Positions 17,011 through 25,007 of a stretch of DNA of 28,539 bases are shown here, piece after piece. Under the pieces are notes generated by a model that was given only the letters and a program-made list of their open reading frames with translations, did not search any database and was not told the DNA's origin. Source of the DNA: an uncultured Eubacteriales bacterium (GTDB lineage Bacteria; Bacillota; Clostridia; Oscillospirales; CAG-272). The DNA is taken from assembly GCA_900546315.1 (NCBI GenBank), contig URCP01000028.1, positions 1-28,539 of the forward strand. The letters run 5' to 3'. Made by a program: the position numbers and the translations under genes. The stretch's first letter is position 1, and every line of letters starts with the position of its first letter.

Positions 17011-17883
17011 TTACACGAAGAGCGGTTCTTTTTTCGGTCTCCAGAGCCGGACTATCGTGAGGGTTATAGCCATGCCGCAGAGGACGTCGGACAGGAAGTG
17101 CGCGCCGACGAGCACACGCGAGAGAGCGACGGTCACGAGCCAGACGGTGAGACACGAATACATGACCGGCTTCAGATATTTTTTCCCGGTGAACCTGAGG
17201 TAATACGTCGACGTGAAGATGACCGCCGCGTTCGACGTGTGTCCGGACGGGAACGAATAATTGCCCGTGAAGCCCTGTGGAATGAACCATCTCGTGAACA
17301 GCGAGTAATCCCCGTCCATGCTCCTGAACCTTACACGCCCCCAGACGAGCTTGAACAGCCATATAACGACAAATGTCGTGACGCCGACGAACACGCATCT
17401 GCATGCGGTGTCGAATATCTTATCGAGCGTTTCTCTCTTCATCCGCATAGCGATAACAAGCATAATCGCGGAGATGACAACGCATATCAGGACCGAGACC
17501 GGCGTCACCCATCCGGGAATGATGAGTTCCGTGCCGTTTATGTCTGCGCTCCACGCGAAGGCATACTTGAATGTCGCGTGGACGGTATAGAACGACGTCC
17601 CGACCATGCCGACACAGGCGAGAGCGGTCAGGGCATAGTATTTCTTCTTTTTCCGGGGCTTCTTCAGAAACCTCGCGGCAATCAGCGCGCAGTTGAACGC
17701 CGTGAACAGTATCGCCGGCGGCTCGCCGAGTATCTCGAGCAATCGCCCGAAAACCGACATCGGATCGGCGACCGCGAGCGATATGTCAAGATCATACACA
17801 CCCGCGAAAACAAGAGCGGCGGCGAATACCACGAGCGCGATGACGACCGGAATACACTTTTTCTTTTCTCTTGTCATTTCCAT
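17011..17883 (-). CDS. PAP2 family membrane phosphatase
   Basis: A 290-residue membrane protein with about six transmembrane helices (around 11-30, 57-72, 82-100, 128-147, 163-181, 218-275). The PAP2 active site is present: K178-x6-R185, PSGH (212-215) and SR-x5-H-x3-D with R256, H262 and D266. The residue after R185 is Phe instead of the usual Pro of the K-x6-R-P motif. Family members dephosphorylate phosphatidate, undecaprenyl diphosphate or phosphatidylglycerophosphate; the last two fit a lipid/cell-wall operon. I start it at the first ATG after the hairpin (17883); neither this nor the ATG at 17877 has a good ribosome-binding site, and longer readings would overlap the hairpin and the glucokinase gene. 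Confidence 0.85.
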   Translation of the reverse strand: MEMTREKKKCIPVVIALVVFAAALVFAGVYDLDISLAVADPMSVFGRLLEILGEPPAILFTAFNCALIAARFLKKPRKKKKYYALTALACVGMVGTSFYTVHATFKYAFAWSADINGTELIIPGWVTPVSVLICVVISAIMLVIAMRMKRETLDKIFDTACRCVFVGVTTFVVIWLFKLVWGRVRFRSMDGDYSLFTRWFIPQGFTGNYSFPSGHTSNAAVIFTSTYYLRFTGKKYLKPVMYSCLTVWLVTVALSRVLVGAHFLSDVLCGMAITLTIVRLWRPKKEPLFV

Positions 17884-17895
17884 AATAAACCGGCA

Positions 17896-17925
17896 GACGG
17901 ACACCTGCCTTTCGGAGTGTCCGTC
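17896..17925 (-). terminator. Hairpin between the glucokinase and PAP2 genes
   Basis: GACGGACAC and GTGTCCGTC form a perfect 9-bp stem with a 12-nt loop containing CCGAAAGG. On the minus strand it is followed by TGCCGGTTTATT, a poor T-tract. It could be a leaky terminator or an mRNA-processing stabiliser that gives glucokinase more transcript than the genes behind it. Confidence 0.5.
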
Positions 17926-17944
17926 CGTCAGATATTCGCGCTTA

Positions 17945-18907
17945 TCAGAGTCCGAGGACAGCCGCGCCGATGATTCCGGCGTCGTTTCCGAGCTCGGCAA
18001 TCTTCAGGGTGGTGGGCTTTATCGCCTCGTTGCCGTAGGTCTCTTCCTTGATGATCTTCTCGAGCGGATCGGTGAGGTAATGCTTCTCGTTGCAGATGCC
18101 GCCGCCTATAACGAGGATCTCAGGCTGGAAGATATTGATTATGTTCGAGAGACCGCAGCCGAGGTAGCCGATGTACATATCGACAACTTCCTTCGCCGGA
18201 GCGTCGCCCTTCTTCATAGCGGCGAAAGCGGTCTTGCCGCTGACCTTGCCCTCTTCCTTGACGAAATCGGTCATCAGGGTCGGGATGCCCTTTGCCTCAC
18301 ACTCGGCGAGCTTTTCCTTTGTCATGTTGATGAGACCGGTGGCGGAGGAATATGCTTCCCAACAGCCCTTTCTGCCGCAGGAACACTGTCTGCCGTTGTA
18401 CTCGATGACGATGTGTCCGAGCTCAGCGCCGGCGTAGTTGAAGCCGGAGTAGACCTTGTGGTCGATGATGATTCCGCCGCCGACACCGGTTCCGAGTGTG
18501 ATCATAACGACGTCCCCGACGCCCTTCGCGGCACCCGCGACAGCTTCGCCCTTAGCCGCGGCGTTAGCGTCGTTCTCGACGAGGACCTTCTTCACCGGGA
18601 TGAACTTCTTCAGCGTGTCAGCGATCGGGAAGCGGGAGAACGGGAGGTTGTTCGCGTAGTTGACGACACCTCTGACAGGGTCAACGGCTCCGGGGGAAGC
18701 GATTCCGACATATTCGATGTCGTCAAAGGTCAGCCCGGCGTCCTTTACAAGACTGTCGCAGAGCGCGCCCATATCCTTGATTATCTCTTCGGCGGTACGT
18801 CCCGCCACGTTTGTAGGGACACTGCCCTTCTTTACGATCTGGAATTCAGAGTTGACGATACCGGCGGCAATATTTGTTCCGCCGAGGTCTACACCGATAT
18901 AATACAT
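17945..18907 (-). CDS. ROK family glucokinase
   Basis: A 320-residue ROK sugar kinase, most likely glucokinase (ATP + glucose to glucose-6-phosphate). It has the N-terminal phosphate loop DLGGTN (7-12), the catalytic Asp113 in ENDANAAA, the sugar-binding E-x-G-H with His165, and the ROK zinc motif CSCGRKGC (Cys175, Cys177, Cys182). The C-terminal ATP-binding segment includes LVIGGGI. The ATG at 18907 is chosen because AAAGGA precedes it and because a longer reading from 18946 would begin upstream of the predicted transcription start near 18944. It heads the minus-strand run through plsY. Activity on mannose or N-acetyl sugars cannot be excluded. Confidence 0.93.
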   Translation of the reverse strand: MYYIGVDLGGTNIAAGIVNSEFQIVKKGSVPTNVAGRTAEEIIKDMGALCDSLVKDAGLTFDDIEYVGIASPGAVDPVRGVVNYANNLPFSRFPIADTLKKFIPVKKVLVENDANAAAKGEAVAGAAKGVGDVVMITLGTGVGGGIIIDHKVYSGFNYAGAELGHIVIEYNGRQCSCGRKGCWEAYSSATGLINMTKEKLAECEAKGIPTLMTDFVKEEGKVSGKTAFAAMKKGDAPAKEVVDMYIGYLGCGLSNIINIFQPEILVIGGGICNEKHYLTDPLEKIIKEETYGNEAIKPTTLKIAELGNDAGIIGAAVLGL

Positions 18908-18950
18908 GGTTGATACCAATCCTTTCCTTGATATAAAAATCAACATCTAT

Positions 18951-18979
18951 ATTATAATGTATTTCGCGCCGCTTGTCAA
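18951..18979 (-). promoter_or_regulatory. Promoter of the glucokinase gene and downstream run
   Basis: On the minus strand TTGACA (18979-18974), 17-bp spacer, TATAAT (18956-18951): perfect consensus. Expected start near 18944. It may also supply PAP2 to PlsY. Confidence 0.88.
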
Positions 18980-19018
18980 GCTTTTTTCTGTGATATCCGG
19001 AAGTTTTTCAAAAATATC

Positions 19019-19047
19019 TTGACTTTTGTGCCGGAAGGATGTAAAAT
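19019..19047 (+). promoter_or_regulatory. Promoter of the esterase-flavoprotein operon
   Basis: TTGACT (19019-19024), 17-bp spacer, TAAAAT (19042-19047). A small hairpin CCGGT-CCG-ACCGG follows in the leader (about 19060-19072), then CGAAAGGA before the ATG at 19100. Confidence 0.75.
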
Positions 19048-19099
19048 AGTATCATAAAGCCGGTCCGACCGGTGATGACACGAAAGGATACTGCATAAA

Positions 19100-20101
19100 A
19101 TGAAGCTTGGAGAAATATTCCGCGACCACATGGTCTTACAGGCGAACAAGCCGGTAAGAGTCTTCGGAGAAGGAAAGGGACACGCCGAGGTCACGTTCAT
19201 GGGAAAGACGCTGACCTGTGACAACGACACCGACGGTAAATGGGTACTTGAGTTCCCGGCGATGCCCTATGGCGGACCGTACGAGATGGACATCGTCTGC
19301 GGCGGGGAGCATATCGTGATACGAGATATCATGGTCGGAGAGGTGATCCTCTTCTCGGGTCAGTCGAACATACAGTTCAGGATGGTCGAGGAGATAACCG
19401 ACCCGAAGGACTATGTCGACGACGACATGATGCGCATTTTCGTCTCGGAAAGACCGGAGGCGGGCGAGCCGCTGTCCCCGCGCGACGGCTGGGTCAGGTG
19501 CGCGAAGGAGAACGTCCCGGAGTGGTCGGCGATCGCATACCTCGTGTCGCTCGAGGCGAGAAAGGCGGGGATTCCGGCGGTCGGCGCTGTCGCGTGCTCA
19601 CAGGGCGCGTCGGTCATACAGAGCTGGATCGACGAGAAGATATTCATCGGAAGCCCGCTCGACATCCCGTCCGAGAAGCTGCACCACGACTGGAAACAGC
19701 CCGGATATATCTGGAACCGCCCCGGTATGCTGTATCACTTCATGCTCGGAAGACTCATCCCGTACAGCTTCGGAAACGTCGTCTGGTATCAGGGCGAGAG
19801 CAACACGTCGATTGCCGAGAGCGAGATTTACGGCGACCTGCTCGGAATGATGATTGACAATTGGAGAGCTGTATTCCATGACGATAAGCTGCCGTTTGCC
19901 GTCGTGGTCATCGCCGACTTCCGCGAGGGCGAGGACTGGGAAGGCGTGCAGAAGGCTCAGGAGGACGCGCAGAATCACATTGACGGCGTCGTCAGCGTAA
20001 AGAGCGGCGATATCTCTGAAAAGCGCATGATTCACCCGGTGACGAAGTGGCGCCTCGCGAAGAGAATATTCTCCGCTATGAGAGATAAGCACACCATATA
20101 A
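19100..20101 (+). CDS. Sialate O-acetylesterase-like SGNH hydrolase
   Basis: A 333-residue esterase of the sialate O-acetylesterase (SASA) type, predicted to remove acetyl groups from sialic acid or other acetylated sugars. The N-terminal MVLQANKPVRVFG opening is typical of the family. The nucleophile block is FSGQSN (85-90, Ser89), followed by the conserved VVWYQGESN near residue 230. The catalytic Asp/His part is SGDISE...MIHP with His312. No signal peptide is visible, so it acts in the cytoplasm. It is shorter than many family members (450-600 residues), lacking the usual inserted beta domain. The flavoprotein gene follows after 14 bases. Confidence 0.87.
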   Translation: MKLGEIFRDHMVLQANKPVRVFGEGKGHAEVTFMGKTLTCDNDTDGKWVLEFPAMPYGGPYEMDIVCGGEHIVIRDIMVGEVILFSGQSNIQFRMVEEITDPKDYVDDDMMRIFVSERPEAGEPLSPRDGWVRCAKENVPEWSAIAYLVSLEARKAGIPAVGAVACSQGASVIQSWIDEKIFIGSPLDIPSEKLHHDWKQPGYIWNRPGMLYHFMLGRLIPYSFGNVVWYQGESNTSIAESEIYGDLLGMMIDNWRAVFHDDKLPFAVVVIADFREGEDWEGVQKAQEDAQNHIDGVVSVKSGDISEKRMIHPVTKWRLAKRIFSAMRDKHTI

Positions 20102-20115
20102 TTCAAGGAGAGAAC

Positions 20116-20742
20116 ATGAAGGTACTACTGATAAACGGCAGTCCGCACGAGAAGGGCTGCACATACACGGCTCTCGACGAGATAAGAAACCAGCTGACAC
20201 GGCGCGGCGTGGACTCGGAAATCCTCTGGCTCGGGAAGGAGCCGATAATGAGCTGTCAGGGCTGCGGCGCCTGCGCGAAGACGGGGAAGAGCAGATGCGT
20301 CTATAATGACGTTGTCAACACAGCTATCGAAAAGATGGAGACCTGCGACGGAATAATCGTCGGCTCGCCGGTGCATTACGCGGGCGCGAGCGGACAGGTG
20401 ACGAGCTTCCTCGGGCGGATGTTCTACAGCGGCTCGAAATTTCTTCGCGGCAAGCCGGCGTCGGCGATAGTGTCGTGTCGGCGCGGCGGAGCTTCGGCGG
20501 CTTACGCGTCGCTCTGCAAGTTCTTTGAGATGTCGGATATGCCGCTCGTCACGTCGCAGTACTGGAACCAGGTGCACGGCAACACCCCGGACGAAGTGCG
20601 GCAGGACGGGGAAGGACTCCAGACCATGAGAAGGCTCGCGGATAATATGGCGTGGCTCCTCGGATGTATCGAGGCAGGAAAGAAAGCGGGAGTCGTGCCG
20701 TTCGCGGCTGAGGAGAGGATTCGGACTAATTTTATAAGATAA
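20116..20742 (+). CDS. Flavodoxin-fold NAD(P)H-dependent iron-sulfur flavoprotein
   Basis: A 208-residue FMN-binding protein. The N-terminal LLINGSPHEKGCTY (4-17) is the FMN phosphate loop of the NADPH-dependent FMN reductase family. Residues 47-61 carry Cys47, Cys50, Cys53 and Cys61, the compact CX2CX2CX7C motif of iron-sulfur flavoproteins, which bind a [4Fe-4S] cluster beside FMN. GSPVHYAG (about 84-91) is the second flavin-contact loop. AAGGAG lies 5 bases before the ATG. It shares the operon with the esterase and ends at a strong terminator. Its electron partner is unknown; roles in detoxifying oxygen or quinones are typical of the family. Confidence 0.87.
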   Translation: MKVLLINGSPHEKGCTYTALDEIRNQLTRRGVDSEILWLGKEPIMSCQGCGACAKTGKSRCVYNDVVNTAIEKMETCDGIIVGSPVHYAGASGQVTSFLGRMFYSGSKFLRGKPASAIVSCRRGGASAAYASLCKFFEMSDMPLVTSQYWNQVHGNTPDEVRQDGEGLQTMRRLADNMAWLLGCIEAGKKAGVVPFAAEERIRTNFIR

Positions 20743-20757
20743 GAAGATAATAATCGA

Positions 20758-20785
20758 CCGCTCACCTTGCCGGTGGGCGGTTTTT
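20758..20785 (+). terminator. Intrinsic terminator of the esterase-flavoprotein operon
   Basis: CCGCTCACC-TTGCC-GGTGGGCGG forms a 9-bp stem with one wobble pair, followed by TTTTT. Confidence 0.9.
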
Positions 20786-20797
20786 GCGTTATGTTGT

Positions 20798-20862
20798 TAT
20801 ATGCCGCAATCGTCTGATTTTCACGATGGTTTATATGCACCGCAATCGTTTGGTCACCACGA
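20798..20862. repeat. Imperfect tandem direct repeat
   Basis: Two copies with the core TTATATGC(ac)CGCAATCGT begin at 20798 and 20831, a period of 33 bases, and both continue to a CACGA. They lie in the gene-free gap beside the MITE-like element. No function is apparent. Confidence 0.5.
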
Positions 20863-20866
20863 CACT

Positions 20867-20964
20867 TGTAGGGGCGACCATTGGTCACCCGCTTCAAACA
20901 ATTACGACGGAATGCTTATTTGTGCGATGCCTTCGTGGGCGGGCGTCCAATGGACGCCCCTACA
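20867..20964. mobile_element. 98-bp MITE-like inverted-repeat element
   Basis: Terminal 26-bp inverted repeats (20867-20892 and 20939-20964, 23 of 26 identical) begin with TGTAGGGGCG at each end. Each repeat is itself a small hairpin: GGGCGACC-ATT-GGTCACCC on the left and GGGCGTCC-ATT-GGACGCCC on the right arm read outward. The interior of about 46 bases has no gene. No target-site duplication is evident. Similar TGTAGGGGCG hairpins are known as dispersed repeats in Clostridia. Confidence 0.6.
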
Positions 20965-20985
20965 GGGTTCTGCCTCTATCGTTAA

Positions 20986-22488
20986 TCACCCGATCGGCAC
21001 AAACTTATTCGCCGCGTGAATATAAGCCAGAATACTCGACTCAATAATATCCGTAGAAAGCCCGCGTCCGTTATAGGTCTCCCCGTTGCACGAAATCTTG
21101 ACTATAACCTCACCAAGCGTATCTCCGCCCTGCGACGTCGCTCTTATCGTGTACTTCTCGAGTGTGTGCGGCGGGAGCTTCATTATCTTGTCAACGGCGC
21201 CATACGCGGCGTTGATAGGTCCGTCTCCGAGCGACACTTCCTCGTATACCTTTCCGTCCCGCTTCAGTCTCATTACGCATACCGGGCTTGTGAAGTTGCC
21301 CGTGTGGACGTCGAAACGGTCGAGCTCATAGACTCCCGCTACGTTCTTCGAGCTTATCAGAGCCTCGAGGTCGTGATCGTTGACCTCCTTCTTCTTGTCG
21401 CAGATCTCCTTGAAGCGCTCGAAATACTCGTCGAGCTGTTCCTTCGTCAGGACGAAACCGAGCTCAGAGAGACGCTCCTCAAATGCGTGTCTGCCCGAGT
21501 GCTTGCCGAGAACAACCTTCGACGGCTTTTTGCCTATGTCCTCCGGCGAGATTATCTCGTAGGTCTCCTTCGCGGAGAGGACGCCGTGCTGATGGATTCC
21601 CGACTCGTGCAGGAAGGCGTTCTGTCCCACAATCGACTTGTTCAGCGGCGCGGTCTGACCGATAATGTTGTACACCATCTGGCTGACACGCCATATCCTC
21701 GTCGCGTCTATCCTTGTGTCGGCGTCGTAGAGCGCCTTTCTCGTCCGTAGTGCCATCACGAACTCCTCGAGCGCCGTGTTTCCGGCGCGCTCGCCTATGC
21801 CGTTCACCGAGACCTCAACCTGTCCAGCCCCTCCAAGGACGCCTGCAAGGGAATTCGCGGTCGCGCAGCCGAGATCATCGTGACAGTGCATCGACAAAAC
21901 GGTGTTCCCGAGATCGACATGATTTCGCAGATACTCCACACGGAAGCGCATCTCGTCAGGCGTAGTGTAACCGACAGTGTCCGGGATGTTTATCGTTGTG
22001 GCTCCGGATCTGACCGCCGCCTCAATCACTCTCGCGAGAAATTCAGGGTCGCTTCTCGTCGCGTCCTCGGCTGAAAACTCCACGTCGGAGCAGAAGCCTT
22101 TCGCGTAGCTGACGCCTCTCACGGCACGCTCCATGACTTCTTCCGGCGTCATTTTGAGCTTGTATTTCATATGTATCGGCGAGGTGGCGATGAATACGTG
22201 AATTCTCGGCGCGGCGGCGTGCTTTATCGCGTTCCACGCGGCGTCAATGTCGCCGTCGACACTCCTCGCGAGGGCGCAGACCGACGAGTCCTTTATCGCC
22301 CCGGCAATTTCCGCGACCGAATCGAAATCCCCCTTCGACGAGACCGGGAAACCAGCCTCGATAACGTCCACGCGCATTCTCTCGAGCGCCTTCGCGACCT
22401 CGAGCTTTTCCTCGGGGTTCATCGAGCATCCGGGCGCCTGTTCGCCGTCTCTCAGCGTCGTGTCGAATATCTTTATTGTTCTTGGCAT
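20986..22488 (-). CDS. leuA: 2-isopropylmalate synthase
   Basis: A 500-residue enzyme that condenses acetyl-CoA with 2-oxoisovalerate, the first committed step of leucine synthesis. The catalytic TIM barrel has TLRDGEQAPG (11-20, metal ligand Asp14) and the HCHDD metal site (His201, His203), followed by the glycine-rich GGAGQVEVSVNGIGERAGN block (about 220-240). The C-terminal part from about 370 is the leucine-binding regulatory (LeuA dimer) domain, so feedback inhibition is expected. The start at 22488 follows GAGGATGG; it overlaps the ilvN end by 16 bases, giving translational coupling. Longer readings up to 22551 run inside ilvN and lack homologous sequence. It is the last gene of the operon. 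Confidence 0.96.
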   Translation of the reverse strand: MPRTIKIFDTTLRDGEQAPGCSMNPEEKLEVAKALERMRVDVIEAGFPVSSKGDFDSVAEIAGAIKDSSVCALARSVDGDIDAAWNAIKHAAAPRIHVFIATSPIHMKYKLKMTPEEVMERAVRGVSYAKGFCSDVEFSAEDATRSDPEFLARVIEAAVRSGATTINIPDTVGYTTPDEMRFRVEYLRNHVDLGNTVLSMHCHDDLGCATANSLAGVLGGAGQVEVSVNGIGERAGNTALEEFVMALRTRKALYDADTRIDATRIWRVSQMVYNIIGQTAPLNKSIVGQNAFLHESGIHQHGVLSAKETYEIISPEDIGKKPSKVVLGKHSGRHAFEERLSELGFVLTKEQLDEYFERFKEICDKKKEVNDHDLEALISSKNVAGVYELDRFDVHTGNFTSPVCVMRLKRDGKVYEEVSLGDGPINAAYGAVDKIMKLPPHTLEKYTIRATSQGGDTLGEVIVKISCNGETYNGRGLSTDIIESSILAYIHAANKFVPIG

Positions 22489-23021
22489 GCTTCCATCCTC
22501 TTTATAAGCGAGCCGCTCCCGCGCTCCACCGCCACGACACCTGTCCGGCACATCTCGATAATCCCGTACGGCGCGACGAAATCTATGAACGCGTCGAGCT
22601 TCGTCGGGTGACCGGTCATCTCAATGCAGACCTCATCTGGTGTGAAGTCAACTACTTTACACCTGAACACATTCACCGCGTCGAGTATCTCCCCGCGTGT
22701 CGCGCCCGAAGCGCGGAGCTTTATCAGCATAAGCTCGCGTATCACCGTCGTGTCGGACGGCATCGTGTCTATACATATCACGTCGTGGAGCTTCGCGAGC
22801 TGCTTTATTATCTGCGACCTGACGGCTTCGTCGCCGCGGGCGGTTATCGTTATGCGTGAGCTGTCCGGGTCCTCGGTCTCGCTGACGGTCAGGCTGTCAA
22901 TGTTGAATCCTCGTCTCGCGAAAAGGCTCGACACCCGCATCAGCACGCCGTATCGGTTCGCGACGATGACACCGAGAACGAATTTGTCCGGGGTCGCGGT
23001 GGTTGTTTTGTTCTGTTCCAT
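22473..23021 (-). CDS. ilvN: Acetolactate synthase small (regulatory) subunit
   Basis: A 182-residue regulatory subunit that binds IlvB and confers valine feedback inhibition. The N-terminal ACT domain opens with FVLGVIVANRYGVLMRVSSLF and RRGFNIDSL, typical of IlvN/IlvH; the C-terminal domain (about 90-180) includes GATRGEILDAVNVFRCKVVD. I chose the ATG at 23021 because AGAGGATG ends 9 bases before it, whereas the in-frame ATG at 23033 directly abuts that site. It lies 86 bases after ilvB and overlaps leuA by 16 bases. Confidence 0.94.
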   Translation of the reverse strand: MEQNKTTTATPDKFVLGVIVANRYGVLMRVSSLFARRGFNIDSLTVSETEDPDSSRITITARGDEAVRSQIIKQLAKLHDVICIDTMPSDTTVIRELMLIKLRASGATRGEILDAVNVFRCKVVDFTPDEVCIEMTGHPTKLDAFIDFVAPYGIIEMCRTGVVAVERGSGSLIKRMEACQEQ

Positions 23022-23107
23022 TTGTCTGTTCATCCTCTGTTTCTGAATGACGTTGTGTTGTCAAGCGCGGGTATATGACCTGCGCGATGTGCGTCTCTGT
23101 TCTTCCT

Positions 23108-24805
23108 TCATCCGAGACAAGTCGGCACAACCTTCTCCTCCGGGTCTATCACGCAGTCAATCACGAACGGTATCGGCTTTCTCTTATTCACAAGCTCCAT
23201 CGCTTCGTTCAGCGCTTCTTTCAGCTCGCCCCGGTTCATTGCCCTCATGCCCTTTGCGCCGAAGGCTTTTGCGACCTTGACGAAATCTGTCTCGCGGTGG
23301 AGCTCCGACTGGCTTGTGCGCCTGTAGAGCATCTTCTGCCACTGCTTGACCATTCCGAGCGACGAGTTGTTCATCACCACCACTATCAGCGGGACGTTGT
23401 AGCTGACCGCCGTGGCAAGCTCGATCAGGTCCATACCGAAGCTCCCGTCTCCCGTGTAAAGCACCACCGGCTTCTTCCCGAGGGCAAGGCTCGCGCCTAT
23501 CGCCGCGCCCATTCCGAAGCCCATCGTCCCGAGTCCGCCGCTTGTTATGAAGCCTCTCTCTCCCGTTATCTCACAGTACTGGGCCGCCCACATCTGGTGC
23601 TGTCCGACGTCGGTTATTATCGGCATTCCACTTGTCATACGGTTCACCTCGTTAATGACGCCGCGCGGGGTCAGCCAGCCTCCGTCCTCGGTAATTGTCG
23701 TGTCAGTGCTCTTTTTTCTCTCAAGCGCTTTCGCGTACCATTCCTCGTCAGAAGACGGTGTGTCGGGCAGTGTGTCGAGAAGAGCCTCGAGGGACGCGCG
23801 CAGGTCGCCTATCACATATGCCGCGTCGGTGACGTTCTTGTCTATCTCGGCGTGGTCGATGTCGAACTGGACGATTCTCGCGCTTCCCACAAGCTCTCCC
23901 CGCGATCCGGTGGCGCGGTCGGTGAATCTCGCTCCTATGGCTATTATGACGTCGGCGCTTCTGACGGCTTCGGTTGCAAAGGAGTGTCCGTGCATTCCGG
24001 TCAGTCCGAGGTTCGCTGGGAACGCTGTCGGTATCGCGGAGAGACCCATCAGACTGCATCCTGCCGGTGCGTGTATTTTTTCCGAGAGCCGCATGACGAG
24101 CTCGCCGGCGCCGGCGCTGACTGTTCCACCTCCGCAGTATATTATGGGGCGTTTCGCGGATTTTATTAGCTTTGCCGCGTCGTCGATTCCGTAAAGCGAC
24201 TTTGTTTGCATAGGGTGATGGTGGAAGTGCGTCCGGTTCTGCTCCCCGTCCGCGAGGTCGGACACCGCGATCTTTGCCGACTGTATGTCTCTGGGAATGT
24301 CAACAAGCACCGGTCCCTGTCTTCCGGAGCGGGCTATATCGAAGGCTTCATGCAGGATGCGCGGCAGATCTTTTATATCTTTGACTATATAGTTGTGCTT
24401 TGTGATCGGCATGGTTATGTCCGCGATATCGAGCTCCTGGAAGCTGTCTCTTCCGATCTGGGCTGTCGGGACGTTGCCTGTTATCGCGACGAGCGGGGAA
24501 GAGTCGAGGCAGGCGGTGGCGATTCCGGTGACGAGGTTGGCGGCTCCCGGACCGCTTGTGGCGAGGACCACTCCTACCTTTCCTGTCGCTCTGGCGTAGC
24601 CGTCGGCGGCGTGGGCGGCTCCCTGCTCGTGGGCTGTGAGGATGTGCTTTATCTGCTTCTTGTGTGCCTCGAGCGCGTCGTAGATAGCGAGCACCTGTCC
24701 GCCCGGGTAGCCGAAGATTGTGTCGACGTTCTCGTCGATGAGGGCGCGGATTACGAGATCGGCGCCGGTCAGGTATTTCTTGCCGTTCTGTTGGGTTTCC
24801 TGCAT
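23108..24805 (-). CDS. ilvB: Acetolactate synthase large (catalytic) subunit
   Basis: A 565-residue thiamine diphosphate enzyme that makes acetolactate or acetohydroxybutyrate for valine, leucine and isoleucine synthesis. The N-terminal domain has FGYPGGQVLAIYDAL and the cofactor-activating Glu60 in AHEQGAAHAADG; the FAD-binding middle domain spans about 190-330; the ThDP-binding motif starts at GDGSFGMD (about 452) and ends with NN (about 480). All catalytic blocks are intact. AAGGA is 11 bases upstream of the ATG, directly behind a duplicated TTAACACGAA. No clear promoter of its own is seen between it and acpP, so readthrough or a non-consensus start is likely. Confidence 0.96.
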   Translation of the reverse strand: MQETQQNGKKYLTGADLVIRALIDENVDTIFGYPGGQVLAIYDALEAHKKQIKHILTAHEQGAAHAADGYARATGKVGVVLATSGPGAANLVTGIATACLDSSPLVAITGNVPTAQIGRDSFQELDIADITMPITKHNYIVKDIKDLPRILHEAFDIARSGRQGPVLVDIPRDIQSAKIAVSDLADGEQNRTHFHHHPMQTKSLYGIDDAAKLIKSAKRPIIYCGGGTVSAGAGELVMRLSEKIHAPAGCSLMGLSAIPTAFPANLGLTGMHGHSFATEAVRSADVIIAIGARFTDRATGSRGELVGSARIVQFDIDHAEIDKNVTDAAYVIGDLRASLEALLDTLPDTPSSDEEWYAKALERKKSTDTTITEDGGWLTPRGVINEVNRMTSGMPIITDVGQHQMWAAQYCEITGERGFITSGGLGTMGFGMGAAIGASLALGKKPVVLYTGDGSFGMDLIELATAVSYNVPLIVVVMNNSSLGMVKQWQKMLYRRTSQSELHRETDFVKVAKAFGAKGMRAMNRGELKEALNEAMELVNKRKPIPFVIDCVIDPEEKVVPTCLG

Positions 24806-24836
24806 TTTCTGAAGATTCCTTCGTGTTAATTTCGTG

Positions 24837-24902
24837 TTAAATAAGTAATATGGCGGTCTCCGCCTTTGGTGACCGCCTTGTGCTGTTACTATAAGATGTC
24901 AT
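24837..24902 (-). CDS. Possible leader peptide of the ilvB operon (21 codons)
   Basis: On the minus strand ATG at 24902 opens a 21-codon frame ending in Ala-Ile-Leu-Leu-Ile-stop, 31 bases before ilvB. GGAAAG lies about 12 bases upstream. Ile/Leu codons at the end of a short frame before an ilv operon fit attenuation. However, AT-rich DNA after a hairpin yields such codons easily, and the hairpin lies inside rather than after the frame. Speculative. Confidence 0.25.
   Translation of the reverse strand: MTSYSNSTRRSPKAETAILLI
24852..24877 (-). terminator. Hairpin in the ilvB leader, terminator or attenuator
   Basis: GGCGGTC and GACCGCC form a perfect 7-bp stem with a 12-nt loop on the minus strand, followed by ATATTACTTATTT. 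The tail is T-rich but interrupted. It could terminate acpP transcripts or regulate entry into ilvB. Confidence 0.5.
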
Positions 24903-24983
24903 TTGGTCAGGATTCTTTCCGACGCACTATGTTTGATGAGGCAGAAACTTCATCCGACGCAGAAGGAAGCCTTGACTATCGGT

Positions 24984-25007
24984 CCAGGGCTGGCCCTGGG
25001 CCCCTGG
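24984..25007 (-). terminator. GC-rich hairpin immediately after acpP
   Basis: Directly after the acpP stop codon, CCAGGG and CCCTGG arms enclose a GC-rich loop that can also pair as CCAGGGC/GCCCTGG. No T-run follows, so it is not a standard intrinsic terminator; it may stabilise the acpP mRNA 3' end. Confidence 0.35.

Noticed and set aside
20798..20964. CRISPR array
   Set aside because: Only two imperfect direct copies and an inverted pair exist; there are no regular repeats with unique spacers and no cas genes.
22489..22551. Longer leuA reading starting at 22551
   Set aside because: The extra residues lie in the ilvN coding region, have no ribosome-binding site and do not resemble LeuA.
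24806..25007. T-box riboswitch before ilvB
   Set aside because: AGGCGGTCACC faintly resembles the T-box core, but the essential UGG that pairs with the tRNA end and a Stem I with specifier are not visible, and only about 200 bases are available.
24984..25007. Strong intrinsic terminator after acpP
   Set aside because: The GC-rich hairpin has no following T-run on the minus strand, so it is listed only as a hairpin of unclear role.
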